The notes beneath the pieces were generated by a model. The model ran no database searches and was not told where the DNA came from. It saw only the letters and a list, made by a program, of their open reading frames with translations. A stretch of 19,834 nt of DNA, taken from contig JBFMCN010000027.1 of the NCBI GenBank assembly GCA_040754475.1, forward strand, positions 1 to 19,834. The letters run 5' to 3'. This document shows, one piece after another, positions 6,250 to 12,690 of this stretch. This DNA comes from JAJPHY01 sp040754475. GTDB taxonomy: Bacteria; Actinomycetota; UBA4738; HRBIN12. Both the position numbers and the translations under genes were made by a program. How positions within the stretch are numbered: position 1 is the first letter of the stretch; each line of letters starts with the position of its first letter.

Positions 6250-7491
6250 ATGGCGAAGGACCTGTACGAGATCGGCGAGATCCCGCCGGTGGGCGAGGTT
6301 CCCAAGCGGATGCACGCGCAGCTCGTGCGTCCCGATCGGTATGGGGAGCCCGAGCGCTCCATCCGCGACGAGGTGATCGGTGTTCCTGAGATCGGGTCGT
6401 ACGAGGCGCTCGTGATGGTCATGGCGGCCGGCCTGAACTTCAACAACGTCTGGGCGGCTCGGGGGGTGCCTGCCGACGTGACCAAGATCCAGGCCAGGTG
6501 GGGGGAGCCGACCGACTTCCACGTCGTGGGATCCGAGGCCGCCGGCGTCGTATGGGCCGTCGGCTCAGGGGTCTCGAACCTGCGGGTTGGCGACCATGTG
6601 GTGGTCCATGCCGCGCAGTGGGACCCGGCGGACCCCTGGCTGATCTCCGGAAACGATCCGGGCCTCGCCCCTACCTTCCGAGTTTGGGGCTACGACACGT
6701 GCTGGGGCTCGTTCTCGCAGTTCTGCAAGGTTCAGGCGCATCAGTGCCTGCCGAAGTCCGAGGAGCTGACGTGGGAGGAGGCGGCGGCACCGACGCTCAC
6801 GGGGGCAACAGCCTACCGGATGCTGCACGGATGGCCGCCCAACACCGTGAAGGAGGGCGACGTCGTTCTCGTCTGGGGAGGCTCCGGTGGGCTCGGCTCG
6901 CTGGCGATCCAGCTCGCGAGCTTGGCTGGCGGCCACGCCGTCGCCGTCGTGTCCTCCGACGAGAGAGGCGAGTACTGCCGGAGTCTGGGGGCGGTCGGCT
7001 ACGTCAATCGCAAGCACTTCTCCCACTGGGGAATGCCACCCAAGTGGAACGACCCGGGCTGGAAGGATTGGCTCGAGGGCGCAAAGGCTTTCGGGAAGGC
7101 GATCTGGGACGCGCTCGGCGAACGCCGCAATCCGAACATCGTCTTCGAGCATCCGGGAGAGGACACGGTCCCAACCTCGATATTCGTCTGCGAACGGGGC
7201 GGCATGGTGGTGATCTGCGCGGGGACCAGTGGGTTCGACACGTCGGTGGACGTTAGGTACCTGTGGTCGATGCAGAAGCGGTACCAGGGATCGCACCTGT
7301 TCAACGACGAGCAAGCCGCCGGGTTCAACGACCTCGTCCGCCAGGGGAGGGTGCGAACGACTCTGGGGCGCACTTTCCAGTACCGGGAGACCGCTCACGC
7401 CCACCAGCTCATGGGCGACGGCGAGTTGCCAGAGGGCAACGCTGCCGTGCTGGTGAACGCGCCGTCCGAAGGACTGAGGGACCTCCCCTAG
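6250..7491 (+). CDS. ccr: Crotonyl-CoA carboxylase/reductase
   Basis: A 413-residue medium-chain dehydrogenase/reductase. Ccr enzymes use NADPH and CO2 to convert crotonyl-CoA to ethylmalonyl-CoA, the key step of the ethylmalonyl-CoA pathway and a source of polyketide extender units. Diagnostic stretches are the start KDLYEIGEIPPVGEVP, AAGLNFNNVWAARG, HVVGSEAAGVVWAVG, LTWEEAAAPTLTGATAYRML, the nucleotide-binding VWGGSGGLGSLAIQLA, FGKAIWDALG, VFEHPGEDTVPTS and VVICAGTSGFD. N63 and H349 (QGSH) appear to correspond to CO2-pocket residues known from other Ccrs. Residues 147-150 read GYDT where I recall GYET or GFET. The gene is monocistronic, with its own promoter. A close paralogue acting on longer enoyl-CoAs cannot be excluded. 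Confidence 0.93.
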   Translation: MAKDLYEIGEIPPVGEVPKRMHAQLVRPDRYGEPERSIRDEVIGVPEIGSYEALVMVMAAGLNFNNVWAARGVPADVTKIQARWGEPTDFHVVGSEAAGVVWAVGSGVSNLRVGDHVVVHAAQWDPADPWLISGNDPGLAPTFRVWGYDTCWGSFSQFCKVQAHQCLPKSEELTWEEAAAPTLTGATAYRMLHGWPPNTVKEGDVVLVWGGSGGLGSLAIQLASLAGGHAVAVVSSDERGEYCRSLGAVGYVNRKHFSHWGMPPKWNDPGWKDWLEGAKAFGKAIWDALGERRNPNIVFEHPGEDTVPTSIFVCERGGMVVICAGTSGFDTSVDVRYLWSMQKRYQGSHLFNDEQAAGFNDLVRQGRVRTTLGRTFQYRETAHAHQLMGDGELPEGNAAVLVNAPSEGLRDLP

Positions 7492-7871
7492 TCTCTGCGG
7501 CGCTTGGGTGCCGGGGGCGACTGGAGCTGGGCGATCAGCCGCATCGCTTCGGTGAAGTTGTAGCAGCGCATCGCAAGTGAGGCGATGACCGCCGCCACTG
7601 CCTGCGCGCGGAGGTCCTCCTCCGGCTTGGCCTCGGGACCGAGCTCGGTTCTCAGGGCGTAGAACTCGACGAGGTCGAGGAACTGAGGCAAGGAGGGCAC
7701 GAGACCGCCGCGCTCGTAGGCGTAGATCGTCTGGGAGGCCGCCGGGCAGCCCGGACGGGCCGCCACCTCGTGGACCGCACGGAACCCGGCGGCGCGTCGG
7801 AGGCTCCGGAGCAGGGCGCCGACCTGCCGGGCCTCCTCGACGGAGACCGGATGCTGCTTCTTGCGCGCCAT
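7488..7871 (-). CDS. Small XRE-type helix-turn-helix regulator
   Basis: A 127-residue protein, probably a cytoplasmic DNA-binding regulator. Residues about 16-65 fit the lambda-repressor-like fold (VGALLRSLRRAAGFRAVHEVA, then SQTIYAYERGGLVPSLPQFLDLVEFYAL), with the YERG...PSLPQFLDL turn typical of XRE proteins. The C-terminal 55 residues are helical, and no ligand domain is recognised. The start at 7871 is chosen because GGAGG lies 6 nt before it and a TATGGT -10 box covers the only longer ATG start at 7904. The gene is divergent from the FtsH-like protease, which is a possible target. Its stop codon overlaps the ccr stop on the other strand. Confidence 0.75.
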   Translation of the reverse strand: MARKKQHPVSVEEARQVGALLRSLRRAAGFRAVHEVAARPGCPAASQTIYAYERGGLVPSLPQFLDLVEFYALRTELGPEAKPEEDLRAQAVAAVIASLAMRCYNFTEAMRLIAQLQSPPAPKRRRD

Positions 7872-7877
7872 GGGCAT

Positions 7878-7882
7878 CCTCC
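7878..7882 (-). promoter_or_regulatory. Ribosome binding site deciding the start of the XRE-type regulator
   Basis: The minus strand reads GGAGG here, 6 nt before the ATG at 7871. It directly abuts the alternative ATG at 7877, which is too close to be used. This places the N-terminus at MARKKQHP. Confidence 0.6.
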
Positions 7883-7899
7883 GCTGCTCTCGGCCCTGC

Positions 7900-7905
7900 A
7901 CCATA
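7900..7905 (-). promoter_or_regulatory. Probable -10 box for the XRE-type regulator
   Basis: The minus strand reads TATGGT, the same hexamer as the ccr -10 box. It would start transcription near 7893 and leave a short leader holding the GGAGG site. A GTGACA motif lies upstream but only 12 nt away, so the -35 box is unclear. Confidence 0.35.
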
Positions 7906-8013
7906 GCGGCTGGACCCTGTCACCGGCACCTGCAGGCAGCCGGCCTCGTTCACGCGTCTAGGCCGAAGGTCTCATGGCGCGCATCCTCCGGCCCCACGTA
8001 CCATTCCCCTATC

Positions 8014-8032
8014 GAGGGGATGCCGGCCCCTC
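8014..8032 (+). other. Small hairpin ahead of the FtsH-like gene
   Basis: GAGGGG (8014-8019) and CCCCTC (8027-8032) form a perfect 6-bp stem with a 7-nt loop. The hairpin ends a few bases before the GGGGGAG ribosome binding site (about 8037-8043) of the GTG start at 8048. It could affect translation or be an operator half-site pair. A weak TACCAT -10 candidate at 7999-8004 lies just upstream. Confidence 0.3.
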
Positions 8033-8047
8033 AGTCGGGGGAGACAC

Positions 8048-9868
8048 GTGACGAGCACGGAGCGTTCGACGGCGACGGCATTTCAGGGCTCCGAACTCGT
8101 TCGCGCGGGCAAGGCTGATGTCGTCCGCGTCCGCGAGCGAACGCGCCGGCGTCGCCTGTGGCGCCTGTTCCTGGCGTTCGGGATCGTCGACGGCTACCTC
8201 TGGTACCGCTACGCGACCGACAACCCGTTCCAGCTGCCGAGCCTGGGACCCGACTGGGTGATCTGGCTGCCGATCTTCGTGCTCATCGTGGCCATCGTCT
8301 TGATGATGATGCTGCCGCTTTTCAGCGGCCGTTCGCCGCACATCCTCGTGCAGCCGGAGAAGATCGAGGTCGGTCTCAGCGATGTGCGGGGTCTGGACAC
8401 GCAGGTCGACGAGATAGCGCGAAGCCTCGACGTGTTCTTGGGCTACGCTACCTTCCGCGGCGAGCTCGGCGGCAACCCTCGCCGCGGGATCCTGTTCGAG
8501 GGACCGCCCGGTACCGGGAAGACCTATCTGGCCATGGCGATGGCCAAGCAGGCGGGCGTGCCGTTCCTGTTCATCTCGGCGCCGGCGTTCCAGTCGATGT
8601 GGTTCGGAATGACGGGATCCCGGATCAGGTCGTTCTTCAAGCGGCTCCGCAAGCTGGCGCGCAAGGAAGGCGGCGCGATCGGCTTCATCGAGGAGATCGA
8701 CGCCATCGGGGGCGATCGAGGCTCCCTCGGGGCCGCGCCGGATCCGACCGACCTCGGCCGCACCAAGTCCCTGATGCTCGGCCCGGGTGGGTCCGGCATG
8801 GTGAACGAGCTGCTGATCCAGCTCCAGTCCTTCGACCAGCCGCAGTTCTCCCAGCGCGTGAAGACGCGCTTGGTGGAGTGGATCAACAGCTACCTGCCGC
8901 CCGGCAAGCGCGTGTTCGGCACGAAACCCCACTACAACAACATCCTGCTGATCGCGGCGACGAATCGCGCCGACCACCTCGACACGGCGCTCCTTCGGCC
9001 GGGGCGGTTCGACCGGCGGCTGTACTTCGACGCGCCGACGAAGCAGGGCCGGCGGGACCTGATCGACTTCTTCCTCGAGCGTAAGGCGCACCACTCGCAG
9101 CTCGACGACGACGCAGTCCGCGAGCGCCTGGCGCACGACACCTTCCGGTACACGCCGGTGATGATCGAGCACCTACTCGACGAGTCGCTCCTGGTCGCCC
9201 TGCGAGCCGGCAGGCGGGAGATGAACGTCGAGGACGTATACGAGGCCAAGCTCACCGAGGAGATCGGCATCAAGCAGGCTGTCACGTACACGGAACGGGA
9301 CCGCACCGCGGTCGCGACGCACGAGGCCGGGCACGCGACGGTCGCGTACTTCTGGGGCGAGGGCAGGCGCCTTGAGGTGCTGTCCATCATCAAGCGTCGA
9401 GATTCGCTCGGGTTGCTCGCTCATGGGGACGAGGAGGAGAAGTTCACGCGGTCGCGCTCGGAGATCGAGTCGCACGTCGCGATCGCCCTCGGCGGCATGG
9501 CCGCCGAGGAGCTGTTCCTCGGCGAGTCGGGCACGGGTCCCGCCTCGGACCTTGCGGCGGCAACGCAGCTCGCGGCGCAGATGGTCGGCGCGTTCGGCAT
9601 GGCCGGCTCGCTGATCTCGTTCGAGGCGATCGCGGAGGGCCCGATCGGCTCGAAGAACCTCGTCGGCAAGGTGCTTGCCGACGCCGACGGCAAGCGGCGC
9701 GTGGAGGATATCCTCTCGACGCAGAAGGAGCGCGTCCTCGCACTCGTCGAGGAGAGCCGCGACGTGGTGATGGCACTCCGCGATGCGTTGATCGAGCGCG
9801 ACGAGCTCGTCGGCGACGAGATCCTGCGGGTGATCGAAGGGGCGCTCGCCGCGAGGGACCGGGCCTAA
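8048..9868 (+). CDS. FtsH-like membrane AAA+ zinc metalloprotease, divergent
   Basis: A 606-residue membrane-anchored AAA+ protease. Two transmembrane segments (about 38-55 and 69-92) are separated by only about 14 residues, far less than the roughly 70-residue periplasmic domain of true FtsH. The AAA+ module has Walker A GPPGTGKT (152-159), Walker B FIEEID (213-218), and the second region of homology with ATNRADHLD and LLRPGRFDRR. The peptidase has HEAGH (425-429) and the likely third zinc ligand D501 in GPASDLAAATQLA. Differences from FtsH are Glu in place of the first Walker B Asp, MWFGMTGSR where FtsH has a FVG pore loop, and about 40 extra residues between Walker B and sensor 1. The family unfolds and degrades membrane or cytoplasmic proteins; the substrates here are unknown. 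GTG start with GGGGGAG ahead. Confidence 0.9.
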   Translation: MTSTERSTATAFQGSELVRAGKADVVRVRERTRRRRLWRLFLAFGIVDGYLWYRYATDNPFQLPSLGPDWVIWLPIFVLIVAIVLMMMLPLFSGRSPHILVQPEKIEVGLSDVRGLDTQVDEIARSLDVFLGYATFRGELGGNPRRGILFEGPPGTGKTYLAMAMAKQAGVPFLFISAPAFQSMWFGMTGSRIRSFFKRLRKLARKEGGAIGFIEEIDAIGGDRGSLGAAPDPTDLGRTKSLMLGPGGSGMVNELLIQLQSFDQPQFSQRVKTRLVEWINSYLPPGKRVFGTKPHYNNILLIAATNRADHLDTALLRPGRFDRRLYFDAPTKQGRRDLIDFFLERKAHHSQLDDDAVRERLAHDTFRYTPVMIEHLLDESLLVALRAGRREMNVEDVYEAKLTEEIGIKQAVTYTERDRTAVATHEAGHATVAYFWGEGRRLEVLSIIKRRDSLGLLAHGDEEEKFTRSRSEIESHVAIALGGMAAEELFLGESGTGPASDLAAATQLAAQMVGAFGMAGSLISFEAIAEGPIGSKNLVGKVLADADGKRRVEDILSTQKERVLALVEESRDVVMALRDALIERDELVGDEILRVIEGALAARDRA

Positions 9869-10512
9869 CCGGGTCGGCCGTCGGGGACGAGCTCCAGAAG
9901 TCCCTCGGGAGCACTGACCACGACGTCCGCCGGGCACTGGGGGTCGAACAGCTCCCCCCACGCGGCCGCGACCGCCAGGACGCCGGCACGCCTTGCGGCC
10001 GCCATGTCGTCCGGTGAGTCCCCAACGTACGCGGCGGACTCCGGCGGCACGCCCACCCGCTCGCAGGTCAGCTCGATGCCGTCCGGTTCCGGCTTGGGAC
10101 GCTCGACGTGGTCGGAGCCGAGAACGACGCCGAACGGCGACCGCAGACGTGTCACTCGGAGGAGGATCTCGCAAGAAAGGGTGCTCGCTCCGCTGAACAC
10201 GGCGAGCGGGACCCTGGCCGAGAGTGCCTCCACCACGCGTCCGACGTTCGGGTAGAGAGTGACGCGCGGCGCCCGCGCGGAGAGCTCGCGGTGGTAGACC
10301 TCGATCTCGTCGGAGGCCACCGGCCGACCGAGCAGGTGCGCGAGGATCCTGCCCGGGGGGCCGAGGGCGAACGCGGCCACGAGCTCGTTCCGCGGTCGAA
10401 TCCCGCCACCAAGCTGATCGACCGTCGCCCCGTAGGCGTCCGCGATCGCGTCGAACGAGTCGATCAGCGTGCCGTCCATATCGAAGATCACCGAGCGGAC
10501 CGGCCTCGCCAT
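9865..10512 (-). CDS. HAD-superfamily phosphatase (Gph/beta-phosphoglucomutase-like)
   Basis: A 215-residue haloacid-dehalogenase-type hydrolase, probably a cytoplasmic small-molecule phosphatase. Motif I is FDMDGTLIDS, with nucleophile D11 and acid D13. Motif II is the serine in AVFSGAS, motif III the lysine in ERPKPEPDG, and motif IV GDSPDDMAAA, which completes the metal site. A helical cap lies between motifs I and II, as in phosphoglycolate phosphatases. The substrate is not readable. The start at 10512 (MARPVRS) is preferred because the upstream alternative ATG at 10527 lies within a TATGCT -10 hexamer. The stop overlaps that of the protease gene tail to tail by 4 bp (CTAA), leaving no room for a terminator. 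Confidence 0.85.
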   Translation of the reverse strand: MARPVRSVIFDMDGTLIDSFDAIADAYGATVDQLGGGIRPRNELVAAFALGPPGRILAHLLGRPVASDEIEVYHRELSARAPRVTLYPNVGRVVEALSARVPLAVFSGASTLSCEILLRVTRLRSPFGVVLGSDHVERPKPEPDGIELTCERVGVPPESAAYVGDSPDDMAAARRAGVLAVAAAWGELFDPQCPADVVVSAPEGLLELVPDGRPG

Positions 10513-10522
10513 AGCGCCCGGG

Positions 10523-10538
10523 AGCATACGCCTACACT
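10523..10538. promoter_or_regulatory. Back-to-back -10 boxes of the HAD and Nudix genes
   Basis: TATGCT on the minus strand (10528-10523) and TACACT on the plus strand (10533-10538) face away from each other with 4 bp between. The plus-strand box ends 6 nt before the GTG at 10545, so that mRNA would be leaderless. The minus-strand box leaves a leader of only a few bases before the ATG at 10512. Each -35 region would lie in the other gene's start region, so the two promoters should compete. Confidence 0.4.
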
Positions 10539-10544
10539 GCGTGC

Positions 10545-11090
10545 GTGGACCCCGGAGACGAGCTCGTCGACCTCGTCGACGAGGAAGGACGCGTGATCGG
10601 GACCGTCACCCGGCGCGAGATGCGGGCCAACCTGCTGCTGCATCGATGCACCTACGTGATCGTTCGGAGCTCGCGAGGCGACGTCTACGTCCACAGGCGC
10701 ACCGACACGAAAGACGTGAACCCCGGCCGGTACGACGTCACGGCAGGCGGGGTGTGCGCGAGCCGGGAATCCTACGACGACTGCGCTGCGCGAGAGCTGG
10801 AGGAGGAGCTCGGGATCGCAGGAGCGCCGCTCCACTTCCTGTTCACACACCACCACGAGGGCCCCGACGGCCGAGTGTTGGGCGCGGCCTACGAGGCCGA
10901 GTGGGACGGCCCGATACGGCACCAGGAGAGCGAGGTGGCCTGGGGAGCGTTCGTCGGTCTGGGGGAGCTGCGCAGGATGCTCGAGGACCTCGATTTCTGC
11001 CCGGACGGTCGAGAGGTGTTCGAGCGATGGCTCAGCGAGCGGGGGTTGCCGACGGCAGGCCGACCGGGGGACCCCAACCCCCCGGCCTGA
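10545..11090 (+). CDS. Nudix hydrolase, YfcD / IPP-isomerase-like type
   Basis: A 181-residue cytoplasmic Nudix protein. The full Nudix box GX5EX7REUXEEXGU is present as GGVCASRESYDDCAARELEEELGI spread over about residues 67-90, with its catalytic glutamates intact. The N-terminus (DELVDLVDEEGRVIG followed by TRREMRAN and LLHRCTYVIV) and VHRRTDTKDVNPGRYD resemble E. coli YfcD and the type-1 isopentenyl-diphosphate isomerase group. Isomerase itself is unlikely, since the TKDVNPGRYD and TAGGV context matches the hydrolases. It probably cleaves a nucleoside- or sugar-diphosphate-type compound, which one is unknown. The GTG start has no ribosome binding site and sits 6 nt after a TACACT box, so it is probably leaderless. 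The Pro-rich tail after residue 165 is likely disordered. Confidence 0.88.
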   Translation: MDPGDELVDLVDEEGRVIGTVTRREMRANLLLHRCTYVIVRSSRGDVYVHRRTDTKDVNPGRYDVTAGGVCASRESYDDCAARELEEELGIAGAPLHFLFTHHHEGPDGRVLGAAYEAEWDGPIRHQESEVAWGAFVGLGELRRMLEDLDFCPDGREVFERWLSERGLPTAGRPGDPNPPA

Positions 11091-11124
11091 TCGGACGACG
11101 TGCTCCCGGCCGGGCCGAGGAAGC

Positions 11125-12492
11125 TCAGGCGTTCGGGTATGCCTTCTGCTCCGCGTCAGGTGGGGAAGCAGGCGGTGGTCCGGCGGGGAATACCGGTGCC
11201 GTCGAGGGCATCCCGATGATCACGCGAGGAGCACGCTCGTTCGCTTCGACGACGACCTCCTCAGATTCGGTGTCCTGCGCGGGTGACGAATCCGCCTCGT
11301 TCAACTGTCTGAGCACCTCGAGTCCGGCTGCGTGGACTCTGTAGCGCTGCTGCTCGCCCTCCATGCGGATATCGGCGAGTTCCTTCTCGAGACGCTCGAT
11401 GCGCTGCTGTGCGGCCCGCATCTGCGTCTCGCTCTCGTCGAGCTGGGTCCGCTGAAGCGTCAGGCGCTCCCGGAGCGCCTTGTTGTCGACCTCGGCTGCT
11501 TCCATCTGCTCGGTGGACTCGCGAGCCTGTTCGCGGAGTGCCTTGAGCTCCTCGTCCGCTTGCGAGGAGGTCGCGTCGTGTACCTGGACCTGAGCCTCCA
11601 GCTGTGCTATCTGCTCCAGCGCCAGCTTGTACTGAGCTTGCAGGCCCCAGTAGTTCTCGTCAGCCGTACGTGCGCGCGCCTCGGCCGTCCGTAGGGCCTT
11701 CTCGAGCGCGGCGTTCCCGCCGTCCGACGCCGCGGCGCTCGGGGCGGCCGAGGGAGCGGGGGCGGTCGAGGGTCTGTGGACGGCCGAGGCGGCAGAGACC
11801 GCCGAGGGGGTCGCGACGGTCGATGCGATCGCGCGGTCCGGTTCCTCGGTCGAGGGTTTCATCCTTGGGCGCGGAGGCACGTACACCACCTGCTCGGGCT
11901 TCGGCTGCTTGCGTAGGCTCGAAACCAGGAGCGCAAGGGCCGCAAGCAGCGCGAGGCAAAGACCGAGCAACAAGGCGACCGGGCTTCTCGCGTCCGCAAC
12001 GACTGGGCCATACGGCTGGTCGAGCTGTGCCACGGCAACCGGACCTCCGGAGCGGGCCCGCACCGCCGTGTACACCTCGAGCGTGTTCGAGACGACCCTG
12101 CTCTGCGTCGCGCCGGCCGCAGCCTCGGACAGGAGGTCTCGGATGGAGGAGATGCGGTTCCCCTGGAGCGCTTGCTCCTCGTCGTAGAGGATCCGGCCCG
12201 ATGCCGACCAGATCGTCACGCCGTTCACGGGCCCGGCGGTCGTGATCTCACGAATCCCCTCGGACACCTGCGCGCGGCGCAGCCCCGTGATCGGTGCCCG
12301 CAGGTCCTTCGGCTTGAGCAACGGGGACAGCGCGCTCTGAGCTGTCTTCTCGACGTTCTGGACGGCCTCGTCCACGAGGCCGTCGCGCGTCCGGCTTGTG
12401 ATCAGTAGCGAAGTCACGAGCGCGCCAGCAAGCAGGATCGAAAGGGCAGCCCAGAGCGCTCGACGCTCATGGCCAATGAGCGATGCCACCAT
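11125..12492 (-). CDS. Two-pass membrane protein with kinase-type sensor and cytoplasmic coiled coil, no kinase
   Basis: A 455-residue protein of unknown function. Residues about 13-31 form a first membrane helix. Residues 32-170 form an extracytoplasmic domain resembling the sensors of actinobacterial histidine kinases and diguanylate cyclases (VTIWSASGRILYDEEQALQGNRI, then EVYTAVRARSGGPVAVAQLDQPYGPV). A second membrane helix lies at about 171-192. Instead of HAMP, kinase or GGDEF domains there is a Pro/Ala/Ser-rich linker (about 195-260), a long charged coiled coil (about 262-400) and a Pro-rich tail. It could scaffold other proteins or transmit a signal through the coiled coil. The ATG at 12492 has GGAGGGG just ahead of it. 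It is convergent with the Nudix gene and divergent from the NurA operon. Confidence 0.75.
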   Translation of the reverse strand: MVASLIGHERRALWAALSILLAGALVTSLLITSRTRDGLVDEAVQNVEKTAQSALSPLLKPKDLRAPITGLRRAQVSEGIREITTAGPVNGVTIWSASGRILYDEEQALQGNRISSIRDLLSEAAAGATQSRVVSNTLEVYTAVRARSGGPVAVAQLDQPYGPVVADARSPVALLLGLCLALLAALALLVSSLRKQPKPEQVVYVPPRPRMKPSTEEPDRAIASTVATPSAVSAASAVHRPSTAPAPSAAPSAAASDGGNAALEKALRTAEARARTADENYWGLQAQYKLALEQIAQLEAQVQVHDATSSQADEELKALREQARESTEQMEAAEVDNKALRERLTLQRTQLDESETQMRAAQQRIERLEKELADIRMEGEQQRYRVHAAGLEVLRQLNEADSSPAQDTESEEVVVEANERAPRVIIGMPSTAPVFPAGPPPASPPDAEQKAYPNA

Positions 12493-12554
12493 GATCCCCT
12501 CCGTGGGTCACCGGCTACTTGCGGTTATCGGCAGATGACGGCTGGTCGGCGTAG

Positions 12555-12570
12555 TCCCCCCGAAGGCGGA
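12555..12570 (-). other. Hairpin with UUCG loop in the divergent intergenic region
   Basis: The minus strand reads TCCGCC, TTCG, GGGGGA. It pairs at five of six stem positions (one G-G mismatch) around a cUUCGg tetraloop, an especially stable loop in RNA. It lies 63-78 nt upstream of the sensor-like gene's ATG. Whether it is transcribed is uncertain, because a TTGACT -35-like motif (12577-12572, minus strand) overlaps its edge. Confidence 0.25.
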
Positions 12571-12678
12571 TAGTCAAGACGGGCTGGCTAGAAGTGACCA
12601 GGGTGGCGCCATGCGGCAAAGGGGGCTAGGCCTTCCGGGTAAGGGCGGCAGGCGTTGGGCCCCGTCGGAGGGGGTAGG

Positions 12679-12684
12679 TAAGCT
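12679..12684 (+). promoter_or_regulatory. Probable -10 box of the nurA-herA-sbcDC operon (leaderless)
   Basis: TAAGCT ends 6 nt before the ATG at 12691, with no ribosome binding site between. A weak TTGGGC -35 candidate (12655-12660) is spaced by 18 nt. The geometry is the same as for the Nudix and nucleotidyltransferase genes. Confidence 0.4.
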
Positions 12685-12690
12685 TCGCGC

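Noticed and set aside
11091..11124. Palindrome CCCGGCCGGG (11105-11114) as a bidirectional terminator between two convergent genes
   Set aside because: Perfect palindrome with no loop and no T-run; it cannot fold as a normal hairpin in RNA, and GC-rich palindromes of this size arise by chance here.
12493..12690. Cyclic-di-GMP (GEMM-type) riboswitch ahead of the sensor-like gene
   Set aside because: No GCAAA-type core or matching second stem on either strand.
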